Below are positions 55,332 to 63,820 of a DNA stretch of 64,000 nt, piece after piece. The translations under genes were made by a program, and so were the position numbers. A model generated the notes under the pieces. The model saw only the letters and a list, made by a program, of their open reading frames with translations, was not told where the DNA came from and ran no database searches. This DNA is from Hymenobacter properus (lineage in GTDB: Bacteria > Bacteroidota > Bacteroidia > Cytophagales > Hymenobacteraceae), in NCBI RefSeq assembly GCF_015694735.1, contig NZ_JADQDP010000001.1, positions 496,001 through 560,000 of the forward strand, in the 5' to 3' direction. Position 1 is the first letter of the stretch, and each line of letters begins with the position of its first letter.

Positions 55332-56156
55332 ATGCCCCACCATCCCCCCACGGCGAGTACGGTTGGCCTGCCACCGGCCCGGCAGTTTGCGGACCTGGTG
55401 CCCCTCACCAACCGCCAGCGCGTCCTGACGCTGGCGCTGCCTTTTGGCTACGCGGCGGCTTATTTCGGCTTTGCGGCACTGGGCTGGTGGGTGCCGGCCG
55501 TGGCCATGCTGATGGGCCTGAGCTTCGTGACTTATGGCTCCACCTCCCACGATTTGGTGCACGCCAACCTGGGCTTGCGCCGGGGCATGAACGACTTCTT
55601 CCTGAGCATCATCGAGCTGCTGGCATTGCGCAGCGGCCACGCCTACCGCCTGGCCCACCTGCACCACCACGCCCGCTACCCCGCCCCCGACGACATTGAG
55701 GGCGCCGCGGCCGGCATGTCGTTGTTCGGCGCGTTGTGCGAAGGGGTTATCTACAATTTCAAGCTGTATTTCTGGGCCTTGCGCCACGCGCTGGACGACA
55801 AGCGCTGGGTGCGCCTGGAAGGGCTGGCTTGCGTGCTAATAGTGGCCCTGGCCGGTGTACTGGCCGCGCTGGGCCACCCGGTGCTGCTCATCTACGGGGG
55901 CCTAATGTTGCTGGGCAGCTGGCTGCTGCCCCTCATCACCTCCTACATCCCGCACCGGCCGCGCGAGCAAAACGTGCTGTGGCAAACGCGCCTGTTTCGG
56001 GGCCGGGTGGCGTCGTTGGTGGCGGCCGAGCATTTGTACCACCTGGAGCACCACCTCTACCCGGCCATCCCGCACCACCACTGGCCGCAGCTGGCCAAGC
56101 GCCTCGACCCCTACTTCGCGCAGCAAGGCGTGGAGCCTACAACGCTGGGCTTTTAA
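55332..56156 (+). CDS. Membrane fatty-acid desaturase/hydroxylase family protein
   Basis: 274 residues with four or more membrane helices. Three histidine boxes of the di-iron family are visible: HDLVH (about 73), HLHHHARYP (about 109) and HLYHLEHH (about 240). Could be an acyl-lipid desaturase or a carotenoid hydroxylase; the sequence does not decide. The next gene starts 11 bases after the stop, so they form an operon. Confidence 0.85.
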   Translation: MPHHPPTASTVGLPPARQFADLVPLTNRQRVLTLALPFGYAAAYFGFAALGWWVPAVAMLMGLSFVTYGSTSHDLVHANLGLRRGMNDFFLSIIELLALRSGHAYRLAHLHHHARYPAPDDIEGAAAGMSLFGALCEGVIYNFKLYFWALRHALDDKRWVRLEGLACVLIVALAGVLAALGHPVLLIYGGLMLLGSWLLPLITSYIPHRPREQNVLWQTRLFRGRVASLVAAEHLYHLEHHLYPAIPHHHWPQLAKRLDPYFAQQGVEPTTLGF

Positions 56157-56167
56157 CATTTTTTGCC

Positions 56168-57163
56168 ATGGAAACACGCGCGCAGGCCGACCTGGCCGAA
56201 CAGCAGGAATTCTTACCGGCGCTGCTCGGCGACGGGCGACGCCTGCTCACCCTGGTGGGCATCTGCCTGATGCTGAGCGGCGGCTTCGCCTTGTTTCTGG
56301 CAGCCACCCAGCAGCTGCTGCCGCACGATGTGGCCTACCTGGGTGTGGTGGCCGCCCAAGTCTGCGGCGCCGCCGACGGCCGCATTCTGCACTTTATGTT
56401 TCACGACCGGGCTGCTTTTGGTGGGGCCGTGGCGGCCACGGGGCTGCTCTACTGCTGGCTGGCTGAGTTTCCCTTGCGGCAAGGTCAGGCTTGGGCCTGG
56501 TGGGTGCTGGTGCTCAGCGGAATATTAGGGTTTAGCAGCTTCCTGGCCTACTTAGGCTATGGGTACTTCGATTCGTGGCACGGCACGGCCACGGCCATGT
56601 TGCTGCCCGTGTTTGGGCTGGGCCTGGTGCGGACGTATGGGCAGTTGCGTGGCCCGCGGCACCTGCGGCAGTTGCTGCGGCCGGCGTTTGCCGGGCGCTG
56701 GGCCACGCGGGCCGGGCTGGGCCGGGCCAGCCTGATGGCCGTGGGTGTGGGCATGTTTCTGGCCGGCACCACCATCATTCTGATGAGCATGACGCGGGTG
56801 TTCGTGCCCCAGGACTTGCACTACCTAAACCTGACAGTGAAGCAACTAATGACGCTCAGCCCGCACCTGGTACCGCTCATCGCCCACAACCGGGCTGGTT
56901 TTGGTGGCGCCCTCACCAGCTGCGGGCTCGCCTTGTTTTTGTGCGTGTGGTGCGGGTCGCCAAGTCGGAGCCTCTGGCAGGTGCTGGCCCTGACGGGCAC
57001 CGTGGGCTTTGCCACGGCCATCGGCGTGCACCCACTCATCGGCTACACCGACTTTGTTCACCTAGCGCCTGCCTTTGCGGGACTGGGGCTGTTTGTGCTA
57101 GGCATGTGGGCCAGCTACGGGGCCATGCATCCGCCGAAGAAGCCTGTCACATTGGCCCACTAG
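56168..57163 (+). CDS. Polytopic membrane protein with internal duplication
   Basis: 331 residues, about eight membrane helices, no family recognised. The two halves match: LPHDVAYLGVVAAQVCG ... FHDRAAFGGAVAATGLLY and VPQDLHYLNLTVKQLMT ... AHNRAGFGGALTSCGLAL are duplicated elements with a conserved H(D/N)RA-FGGA core. ATG 56168 is chosen; the frame is open back to 55736 inside the desaturase gene. Translational coupling to the desaturase suggests a shared role in membrane lipid or carotenoid chemistry. Confidence 0.72.
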   Translation: METRAQADLAEQQEFLPALLGDGRRLLTLVGICLMLSGGFALFLAATQQLLPHDVAYLGVVAAQVCGAADGRILHFMFHDRAAFGGAVAATGLLYCWLAEFPLRQGQAWAWWVLVLSGILGFSSFLAYLGYGYFDSWHGTATAMLLPVFGLGLVRTYGQLRGPRHLRQLLRPAFAGRWATRAGLGRASLMAVGVGMFLAGTTIILMSMTRVFVPQDLHYLNLTVKQLMTLSPHLVPLIAHNRAGFGGALTSCGLALFLCVWCGSPSRSLWQVLALTGTVGFATAIGVHPLIGYTDFVHLAPAFAGLGLFVLGMWASYGAMHPPKKPVTLAH

Positions 57164-57226
57164 CTTCGGGCTTCCGGTTAACTGTACGGAACTTGTAGCG
57201 CTAAGGGCACGGTAAGGATGCAAAAG

Positions 57227-57272
57227 CAAAAAGCCTTGAAAATGCTTCTTACAGCGTTTTTCAAGGCTTTTT
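57227..57272. terminator. Bidirectional terminator
   Basis: AAAAAGCCTTGAAAA pairs with TTTTTCAAGGCTTTTT. Lies between the membrane protein gene (+) and tRNA-Ser (-), ending transcription of both. Confidence 0.85.
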
Positions 57273-57283
57273 CTTTTATTCAG

Positions 57284-57371
57284 CAGAGAGGATGGGATTC
57301 GAACCCACGATGAGCTTGAGGCCCATACACACTTTCCAGGCGTGCTCCTTCGACCACTCGGACACCTCTCT
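57284..57371 (-). tRNA. tRNA-Ser (GGA)
   Basis: Class II tRNA with a long variable arm. Acceptor stem AGAGAGG (57365-57371) pairs with CCTCTCT (57285-57291), discriminator G at 57284; T-arm GGGTTCGAATCCC; anticodon GGA at 57335-57337. CCA is not encoded. Confidence 0.95.
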
Positions 57372-57402
57372 AGGTTGTGGTTGATGGGGCAAAGATAGAA
57401 GC

Positions 57403-57484
57403 TAGTTGTCAGTTGTTGGTTGCCTGTTGTCAGTTTTGTGCGCATCCATTTACCTAACAACTGACAACCAACATCTGACAACTA
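57403..57484. repeat. Imperfect inverted repeat next to tRNA-Ser
   Basis: Left arm begins TAGTTGTCAGTTGTTGGTTG and right arm ends CAACATCTGACAACTA, roughly 26 of 31 positions pairing. Rich in TTGTCAG/CTGACAA words. Between the tRNA and ansA. Confidence 0.6.
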
Positions 57485-57487
57485 CAA

Positions 57488-58573
57488 TCACAGCGTGATT
57501 TCGCCGCGCAAATCCTGCATGAGCAGCTCCCGGGTGCGCTCCTCGCCCAGCCCGAGGCCCAGCACGAACATGAGCTTGGTGACGGCGGCTTCGGTGGTGA
57601 TGTCTTCGCCGCCCACAATGCCCAGTTCTGTGAAGCGGGCGCTGGTTTCGTACTTGCCCTGCACCACGCGGCCTTCTTCGCACTGGCTCACGTTCAGGAG
57701 CCACACGCCACGTTGCCGGGCCTCGGCCAGGCAACTAAGGAACCACTCGGCTGTAGGCGCATTGCCCGAGCCGTAGGTTTCGAGCACGCAGCCGCGCAGG
57801 CCCGGCACTCCCAGCACCGCCGACACCACCGCCTCGGTGATGCCCGGAAACAGCGGCAGCACGGCCACGCCGGTTTCGAGGGCCTCGTGCACCTTGAGGC
57901 GGGAAGCGGGCAGCAGGCGGATGCTTTTGTCGTCGAACTCCAGGCCGATGCCGGCGCGGGCCAGCGGCGGGTAATTCTCGCTCTTGAAGGCGGCAAACTG
58001 CTGGCTTTCGACCTTCTTGGCCCGGGTGCCGCGGATGAGGATGTCGTTGAAAAACACGCACACCTCGGGCACGCGCACGGTGCCGGCCCGGGCGTGGCGC
58101 GCGGCGGCAATTTCGAGCGCCGTGATGAGGTTGCGCTGGGCATCGGAACGGTTGGCGCCCACGGGTACCTGCGCCCCTGTAAACACGACCGGCTTGCCCA
58201 GATTTTCCAGAATATAGCTCAGCGCCGCCGCCGAATAGGCCATGGTGTCGGTACCGTGCAGCACCACAAAGCCGTCGAAATCGGCGTAGTGGTGGCCGAT
58301 GAGTTGGGCCAGGTACAGCCAGTCCTGGGGCGTCACGTTGCTGCTGTCGATGGGCGCGGGCAAGCTGAGCAGCTCCAGCCGGAATGGCAGGCGGGTGAGT
58401 TCGGGCATCTTGCGGTCGAGGCGGCCGAATTTCATGGGCACCAGGCCGCCACTGCGGTTCAGGGCCATGCCCACCGTGCCGCCGGTGTAAATGATGAGCA
58501 GGCGCGGGGTGGTAGCATCGGCAGCATCGGCGCGGGTAGGCAGGATAAGGAGCGGCAGGTCGAGGTCGGGCAT
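57488..58573 (-). CDS. ansA: Type I L-asparaginase
   Basis: 361 residues, cytoplasmic (no signal). First catalytic threonine is in YTGGTVGMALN (about 30) and the second in LHGTDTMAYSAA (about 108); FTGAQVPVGANRSDA is also conserved. Converts asparagine to aspartate and ammonia. Divergent from mqo, with a 125-base gap holding both promoters. Confidence 0.92.
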   Translation of the reverse strand: MPDLDLPLLILPTRADAADATTPRLLIIYTGGTVGMALNRSGGLVPMKFGRLDRKMPELTRLPFRLELLSLPAPIDSSNVTPQDWLYLAQLIGHHYADFDGFVVLHGTDTMAYSAAALSYILENLGKPVVFTGAQVPVGANRSDAQRNLITALEIAAARHARAGTVRVPEVCVFFNDILIRGTRAKKVESQQFAAFKSENYPPLARAGIGLEFDDKSIRLLPASRLKVHEALETGVAVLPLFPGITEAVVSAVLGVPGLRGCVLETYGSGNAPTAEWFLSCLAEARQRGVWLLNVSQCEEGRVVQGKYETSARFTELGIVGGEDITTEAAVTKLMFVLGLGLGEERTRELLMQDLRGEITL

Positions 58574-58698
58574 GGGTGGGATGTGTAAGCTGGGGCTTGC
58601 AATTGGGGGCGCAAGGTAGGAACACCGTTTTTTTGCCCGGGGGCAGCCCGGCGCCGCCTTCTGCCGTATGGCGGAGGGTCCTCCCCTTTCGTTTCGCT

Positions 58699-60204
58699 AT
58701 GACTCCAAGTACCCCCAACCCCGACAAGCCCGTCACCGACGTCATCGTAATTGGCGCGGGCATCATGAGCGCCACCCTTTGCGTGCTGCTCAAAGCCCTC
58801 GACCCCACCCTCACCATTGCCGGCTACGAGCGCCTCGATGCCGTGGCCGCCGAAAGCTCCGACGCCTGGAACAACGCCGGCACCGGCCACTCGGCCTTTT
58901 GCGAGCTCAACTACACGCCCGAGCGGCCCGATGGCTCCATCGACATCAGCAAGGCCGATAAAATTGCCGAGCAGTTTGAAGTGAGTAAGCAATTCTGGGC
59001 TTCGCTGGCGCTGGAAGGCGTGCTGCCCGACCCCGAGTCCTTCATCCGCACCATCCCGCACATGAGCTTTGTGTGGGGCGCGGCCAACGTGGAATACCTG
59101 CGCAAGCGCCACGCCGCGCTGCTGCACTCGCCCCTGTTCCATGGCATGGAATTCAGCGAAGACCCCGAGCAAATTGCCCAGTGGATTCCTTTGGTGATGG
59201 AGGGTCGCGACCGTGCCACGCCAGTAGCCGCCACGCGCATGCCCATCGGTACCGACGTTAACTTTGGCGCCCTCACCCGGGCTTTGTCGAACCACGTGAA
59301 AAGCCTGCCCGGTGTCGACTTTAACCTGAACCACGAAGTGGAAGACTTCCGGCACAAGCCCGACGGCATCTGGCGGGTGAAGGTGCGCAACCTCGCCACC
59401 GGCGAGAGCCGCAAGGTGCGGGCGCGCTTCGTGTTCATCGGGGCCGGCGGGGGCTCGTTGCCGCTGCTCGAAAAGTCGGGTATCCCGGAGGCCAACGGCT
59501 TCGGCGGCTTCCCCGTGAGCGGGCAGTGGCTGAAGTGCCGCAACCCCGCCGTGATAGCCCGGCACGAGGCCAAGGTGTACGGCAAGCCGGCCGTGGGTTC
59601 GCCGCCCATGTCGATGCCCCACCTCGACTCACGCCAGATAAACGGGCAGAAAGAGCTGCTGTTTGGGCCCTACGCGGGCTTCAGCACCAAGTTTTTGAAG
59701 CGGGGCTCCTACACCGATTTGTTCCGCTCCATCGAGCTGGGCAACATCCGGCCGCTGCTCTACGCCGGCGCCCGCAACTTGGGCCTCACCAAGTACCTCA
59801 TCGGCCAGGTGCTGCAGTCACCGGAGGAGCGCACAGCCGCCCTGCGCGAGTACTACCCCGGCGCCAATCCCGCCGACTGGCAGCTGGAAGTGGCCGGCCA
59901 GCGCGTGCAGGTCATCAAAAAGGATAAAAAGCAGGGCGGCGTGCTCGAATTCGGTACCGAGATGGTGACCTCGGCCGACGGCTCCATTGCGGCGCTGCTG
60001 GGCGCCTCGCCGGGCGCCAGCACCGCCGTGGCCATCATGCTCGATTTGGTGCAGAAGTGCTTCCCTGAAAGGGCAAAGTCGCCCGAGTGGCAGGCCCGCT
60101 TCAAGCAGCTGGTGCCCTCCTTCGGCCAGCCACTGGCCAACGACCCTGCCCTGACGGCCGCGGTGCGTGAGCGCAGCCGCGAGGCGCTGAAGCTGGACGC
60201 GTGA
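58699..60204 (+). CDS. mqo: Malate:quinone oxidoreductase
   Basis: 501 residues, standard for Mqo. FAD site DVIVIGAGIMSATLCVLLKAL at the N-terminus, then NNAGTGHSAFCELNYTPE and FGPYAGFSTKFLKRGSY typical of the family. Oxidises malate to oxaloacetate with quinone at the membrane, a TCA/respiration step. ATG 58699 starts the conserved region; the upstream frame from 58576 is not coding. Confidence 0.95.
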   Translation: MTPSTPNPDKPVTDVIVIGAGIMSATLCVLLKALDPTLTIAGYERLDAVAAESSDAWNNAGTGHSAFCELNYTPERPDGSIDISKADKIAEQFEVSKQFWASLALEGVLPDPESFIRTIPHMSFVWGAANVEYLRKRHAALLHSPLFHGMEFSEDPEQIAQWIPLVMEGRDRATPVAATRMPIGTDVNFGALTRALSNHVKSLPGVDFNLNHEVEDFRHKPDGIWRVKVRNLATGESRKVRARFVFIGAGGGSLPLLEKSGIPEANGFGGFPVSGQWLKCRNPAVIARHEAKVYGKPAVGSPPMSMPHLDSRQINGQKELLFGPYAGFSTKFLKRGSYTDLFRSIELGNIRPLLYAGARNLGLTKYLIGQVLQSPEERTAALREYYPGANPADWQLEVAGQRVQVIKKDKKQGGVLEFGTEMVTSADGSIAALLGASPGASTAVAIMLDLVQKCFPERAKSPEWQARFKQLVPSFGQPLANDPALTAAVRERSREALKLDA

Positions 60205-60225
60205 GGCGCTGGGGCAATGTAGAAC

Positions 60226-60321
60226 GTCATGCAGAGCGCAGCGAAGCATCTCGCGTGGGGTAGCAATTCATACGATTGAGTTACTACTGCACGCGAGATG
60301 CTTCGCTGCGCTCTGCATGAC
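60226..60321. repeat. Palindromic dispersed repeat, copy 8 (GCAGAG variant)
   Basis: Arms GTCATGCAGAGCGCAGCGAA continuing GCATCTCGCGTG, and the complementary CACGCGAGATGC continuing TTCGCTGCGCTCTGCATGAC; nearly perfect over about 33 bases. The change CTGAG to CAGAG is present on both arms, so pairing is kept. Confidence 0.9.
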
Positions 60322-60360
60322 GTTATTTTTTTGCTCTGATAATCAACAAGAACTCATTGT

Positions 60361-60378
60361 TACAATTATTAAATTGTG
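60361..60378. promoter_or_regulatory. OhrR-type operator
   Basis: TACAATT-ATTA-AATTGTG, an inverted repeat like the TACAATT/AATTGTA sites bound by OhrR proteins. A second overlapping palindrome ATTGTGCGCAATT follows. About 25 bases upstream of the -7 box, suiting autorepression. Confidence 0.6.
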
Positions 60379-60399
60379 CGCAATTAAAACTTAAACAAC

Positions 60400-60407
60400 T
60401 AATTTTG
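60400..60407 (+). promoter_or_regulatory. -7 promoter box of ohrR-ohr
   Basis: TAATTTTG, perfect TAnnTTTG, with a TTG 23 bases upstream at 60374-60376, inside the operator. Confidence 0.55.
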
Positions 60408-60426
60408 TCTTGTTGTCTCGAAAGCC

Positions 60427-60876
60427 ATGAAAAAGCTCCCCGACTCGGCCTTTAATCCCATGCTCAAGCTGGACAACCAGCTGTGCTTTTCGGTGTATGC
60501 GCTGTCGCGGCTCATTACCAAAGCCTACCAGCCGCTGCTCGAAAGCCTCGACGTGACCTACCCGCAATACCTCGTGCTGCTGCTGCTGTGGGAGCATGAG
60601 GAACTGACGGTGAAGCAGCTGGGCGAGAACCTGCTGCTCGATTCGGGCACGCTCACGCCCTTGCTCAAGCGCATGGAGCAACGCCAGTGGCTGAGCCGCC
60701 GCCGCGACGCCCGCGACGAGCGTTCGGTGCTGGTGGCGCTGACGCCCGCCGGCCGCGCGCTGCAAGCCCAGGCCGCCACTATTCCGGTGCAGCTGGCCGA
60801 GAAAATGCAGCTGAGCGAGTCCGAAATGGTGGCGCTACGCACGCAGTTGCGCCAGATTATGACCATGTTATCCTGA
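60427..60876 (+). CDS. ohrR: MarR-family regulator, OhrR type
   Basis: 149 residues with a winged helix. The redox-active cysteine of OhrR is present as Cys20 in LDNQLCFSVYALSR; the wing region RRRDARDERSVLVALT matches. No second cysteine, so it resembles the one-Cys class whose oxidation is completed by a small thiol. Represses organic hydroperoxide genes until oxidised. Directly upstream of ohr on the same strand, with a palindrome in front. Confidence 0.93.
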   Translation: MKKLPDSAFNPMLKLDNQLCFSVYALSRLITKAYQPLLESLDVTYPQYLVLLLLWEHEELTVKQLGENLLLDSGTLTPLLKRMEQRQWLSRRRDARDERSVLVALTPAGRALQAQAATIPVQLAEKMQLSESEMVALRTQLRQIMTMLS

Positions 60877-60926
60877 CGCCGTTCCGGCATTTTTACTCCA
60901 AAACCTCTTTTTTACCAAACCCAACC

Positions 60927-61358
60927 ATGAGCATCCAACGCCTGTATACCGCCAAAGCCAAAACCACTGGGGGCCGCGACGGCCGCGCCATCTCGTCCGA
61001 CAACGTGATTGACCTGCCCCTGAGCACCCCTAAGGAGATGGGCGGCCCCGGCAAACCCAACACCACCAACCCCGAGCAGCTGTTTGCCGCCGGCTATTCG
61101 GCCTGCTTCGACGGCGCCCTGAACCTGGTGGCCCGCATGGCCAAAACCCCCATCACCGGCAGCACGGTGGAAGCCGACGTGAGCTTCGGCAAAGACGGCG
61201 AGAATTTCGGCCTGGCCGTCGACCTGATTGTGAACATTCCCAACATGGACCAAAAGCAAGCCGAAGAACTGGTAGCCAAGGCCCACCAAGTGTGCCCCTA
61301 CTCGCGCGCCACCCGCGGCAACATTGAGGTGACCCTGACCACGACGACTAACGCGTAG
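60927..61358 (+). CDS. ohr: Organic hydroperoxide resistance protein
   Basis: 143 residues, OsmC/Ohr fold. Catalytic cysteines Cys60 (AGYSACFDGAL) and Cys123 (HQVCPYSRAT) are both present, as is the early arginine in GGRDGRA. Reduces organic hydroperoxides with lipoyl-type thiols. Follows ohrR after 50 bases. ATG 60927 begins the conserved sequence; upstream frame overlaps ohrR. Confidence 0.95.
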   Translation: MSIQRLYTAKAKTTGGRDGRAISSDNVIDLPLSTPKEMGGPGKPNTTNPEQLFAAGYSACFDGALNLVARMAKTPITGSTVEADVSFGKDGENFGLAVDLIVNIPNMDQKQAEELVAKAHQVCPYSRATRGNIEVTLTTTTNA

Positions 61359-61389
61359 GACATTAGTCACGCTCGCTGACAATTAAAAC

Positions 61390-61477
61390 GTCATGCTGAG
61401 CGCAGTCGAAGCATCTCGCGGGCAAGAGTAAATAATTACTTCAGCACGCGAGATGCTTCGACTGCGCTCAGCATGAC
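61390..61477. repeat. Palindromic dispersed repeat, copy 9 (GCTGAG subfamily)
   Basis: Arms GTCATGCTGAGCGCAGTCGA continuing AGCATCTCGCG, and CGCGAGATGCT continuing TCGACTGCGCTCAGCATGAC, a perfect 31-base stem. Between convergent ohr and SDR genes. Confidence 0.92.
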
Positions 61478-61507
61478 GTTCTTTATTTATAGTTCGAATT
61501 AACCATT

Positions 61508-62245
61508 TTACCGGTTATTCATCATCCGAAACCGTTCATCCAGCTCCGCCCGCGAGGCCAGACGGGCTTGCTCCGAGGTGCCGTAGCCCACTTCTTCTTC
61601 GCCCGCAGCCAGGCGGGCCATCACCGAATCGGCAAACTCATTCACATCTACGCCAAAGGTGTGCAGCCCGGGCCCGCCGAGGTCGGTGTTCACGGCCGGC
61701 GGCACAATTTCGAGCACCGCAATGCCGGTGGGCTTGAGCTGGTGGCGCAACGAGAGCGTGAAGGAATGCAGCGCCGCCTTGGTGGCGCTATAGATGGGCA
61801 CAAAGGCCGCCGGCGAAAACGACAAGCCCGACGTGACATTGATGATGGCCGCCCGGGCCTGCTGCCGCAGGTGCGGAATGAGCAGTGTGGCCAGGTGTAT
61901 GGGCGCCTCCACGTTGATGACGATTTCCTGGCGGCGCGTGTCCCAGTCGGCATTTTCGTCGGTGAGCTGCACGCGATTCTGGATGCCGGCGTTGTTGACC
62001 AGCACGTTCAGGTTGGGGTAGGTGGCGGTGGCCCAGCGGGCCAGTTCCGTGCGTTCGGCGGCGTCGGCCACGTCGGCCACCCGGGTGATGAGGGCGGGGT
62101 GCAGCTGCTGGGCCTCGGCCAGTTTATCGGCCCGGCGGCCTACAATGATGACGGTGCTGCCGGCTTGCAGGAAGCGCACGGCCAGGGCCAGGCCGATGCC
62201 CGAGGCGCCACCGGTAAGCAAAATAGTGTTCTGAGCTAAGTTCAT
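61508..62245 (-). CDS. Short-chain dehydrogenase/reductase
   Basis: 245 residues. Classical SDR: nucleotide loop TGGASGIGLA (11-20), NNAG (about 88), catalytic Ser in VTSGLSFSP and YSATK (about 155). Resembles the DltE-like clade. Substrate unknown. Divergent from the GNAT gene. Confidence 0.9.
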   Translation of the reverse strand: MNLAQNTILLTGGASGIGLALAVRFLQAGSTVIIVGRRADKLAEAQQLHPALITRVADVADAAERTELARWATATYPNLNVLVNNAGIQNRVQLTDENADWDTRRQEIVINVEAPIHLATLLIPHLRQQARAAIINVTSGLSFSPAAFVPIYSATKAALHSFTLSLRHQLKPTGIAVLEIVPPAVNTDLGGPGLHTFGVDVNEFADSVMARLAAGEEEVGYGTSEQARLASRAELDERFRMMNNR

Positions 62246-62362
62246 GGAACGGATAGGAAGGAAAAACAGGCCGCTAACGCGCCCCCGGGCCAGATTGTTG
62301 GCAGCCGGGCCCGCCGCGGCGCCTACCTTGCGGCCTTATTCTTCTGCTTATTTTAGATTGCC

Positions 62363-62926
62363 ATGATTGAACTGCAACCCTTCACCTCCGACGATTTCAC
62401 CCAGCTCATGGAATGGGTCGACGACGAGCGTTTGATGAAGGAATGGAGCGGCTCCATGTTTTCCTTCCCTCTCTCGGAAGCCGGGCTGAGCTGGTACATC
62501 GAGGGCGCCAACAACGTGCACGACCCCGACGTGTTCATTTACAAAGCCGTAGAAACAAAAACAGGCCTCACCGTGGGCCACATTTCGCTGGGCGGCATCA
62601 GCCAGCGCGACCGCGCCGGCCGCATCACCCGCGTGCTGGTAGGCAAAAGCACGGAGCGCCGCCGCGGCATCTGCCAGGGCATGGTGCGGGCCCTGCTACG
62701 CATTGGGTTTGAGGACTTGCAGCTGCACCGCATCAGCCTGGGCGTGTACGATTTCAACCACGCCGCCATCAAATGCTACCTCAAGTGCGGCTTCCGGCAG
62801 GAGGGCGTGCTGCGCGACGTGGTGCGCCACGGCGACGACTACTGGAGCCTGGTGGAAATGGGCATTCTGGAAGACGAGTGGCGGGCGATGCAAAGTGCTG
62901 TTCCCGAGCCGGGCAATACTCCCTGA
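62363..62926 (+). CDS. GNAT N-acetyltransferase, RimJ/RimL type
   Basis: 187 residues. Acetyl-CoA pyrophosphate region is VLVGKSTERRRGICQGMV (about 92-109), followed by LGVYDFNHAAIKCYLKCGF and QEGVLRD, as in RimJ/RimL acetyltransferases. Target amine unknown. Preceded by a TACCTTGC stretch near 62325 that could be a weak -7 box. Confidence 0.88.
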   Translation: MIELQPFTSDDFTQLMEWVDDERLMKEWSGSMFSFPLSEAGLSWYIEGANNVHDPDVFIYKAVETKTGLTVGHISLGGISQRDRAGRITRVLVGKSTERRRGICQGMVRALLRIGFEDLQLHRISLGVYDFNHAAIKCYLKCGFRQEGVLRDVVRHGDDYWSLVEMGILEDEWRAMQSAVPEPGNTP

Positions 62927-63023
62927 GCCCCACTCCTGCAGGCCGTTGGGCCGGAGAAAGGGCGCTACTCCGAAAAAAAGAATAAATTGGGACCGGCATT
63001 CGCGCCGCCCGTTATCATTGCTT

Positions 63024-63749
63024 ATGAACTTCCGCCACTTTGCCCTGCTGGGCCTGCTTTTTACCACCGGCCTTGCCCACGCGCAGCAAGACGCCGCCGC
63101 CCAAACCAACCTGAATGCCCTGGCGGCCGGGGCCCCTGCCGTGGTGCCCCGCGGCACGGCCGACGGCTTCAAGGGTTCGCCCTACGCCGACGCCCGCTGG
63201 CTCCCGGCCCAGATTACCCTTACCAACAACCTGCCCCTGGCGCCGGTGCCGCTGAAATACGACGTGCTGGAGCACCGCCTGCTGATGCGGGCGCCCGCCC
63301 GGCCCACCGACTCGCTGCAGCTCGACGACACCCGCGTGGTGCGTTTTGTGCTCAATGAGCCCGCCACGGCGCTCGGCCCCGCCCGCCAGCGCGTATTCCG
63401 GCGCTTTGCCGAAGCCCCCACCGCCAACCACAAGCAGGATTACGTGGAAGTGCTGCACCAGGGCCGCTACACCCTGCTGAAGCATTACCTCAAAACGCTC
63501 AAAAAAGCTAACTACCAAGGCGCTTACAACACCGACAGCCACTACGACGAAATCGAGGATAAAACGGTGTACTACCTGCTCACGCCCGAGGCCCAACTCG
63601 TGCCCCTGAAGCTGGCGCTGAAGCCCTTGCAGGGCGCGGCCCTGGCCCTGGCAGCGGCCTTGAAGGCCAGCGCCGATGCCAAAAAGCCCAAAACCGACGC
63701 CGACTGGGCTGCCGTGCTTGATGCGGCCGACCCGGCTACCGTGAAGTAG
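63024..63749 (+). CDS. Secreted protein of unknown function
   Basis: 241 residues with a signal peptide (MNFRHFALLGLLFTTGLAHAQ). A beta-rich middle region (YDVLEHRLLMRAPARP, VEVLHQGRYTLLKHYLK, YDEIEDKTVYYLL) and an Ala/Lys-rich C-terminus. Of a kind common in Bacteroidota, but no named family recognised. ATG 63024 set by the signal peptide. The next gene starts 71 bases later on the same strand. Confidence 0.75.
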   Translation: MNFRHFALLGLLFTTGLAHAQQDAAAQTNLNALAAGAPAVVPRGTADGFKGSPYADARWLPAQITLTNNLPLAPVPLKYDVLEHRLLMRAPARPTDSLQLDDTRVVRFVLNEPATALGPARQRVFRRFAEAPTANHKQDYVEVLHQGRYTLLKHYLKTLKKANYQGAYNTDSHYDEIEDKTVYYLLTPEAQLVPLKLALKPLQGAALALAAALKASADAKKPKTDADWAAVLDAADPATVK

Positions 63750-63820
63750 AGCCGCCGGTTCGTTTCTTTAGGCCTACTGCCGCAAACCGTTACCAACGCG
63801 CCCCTATCCGTTCAAATTTT

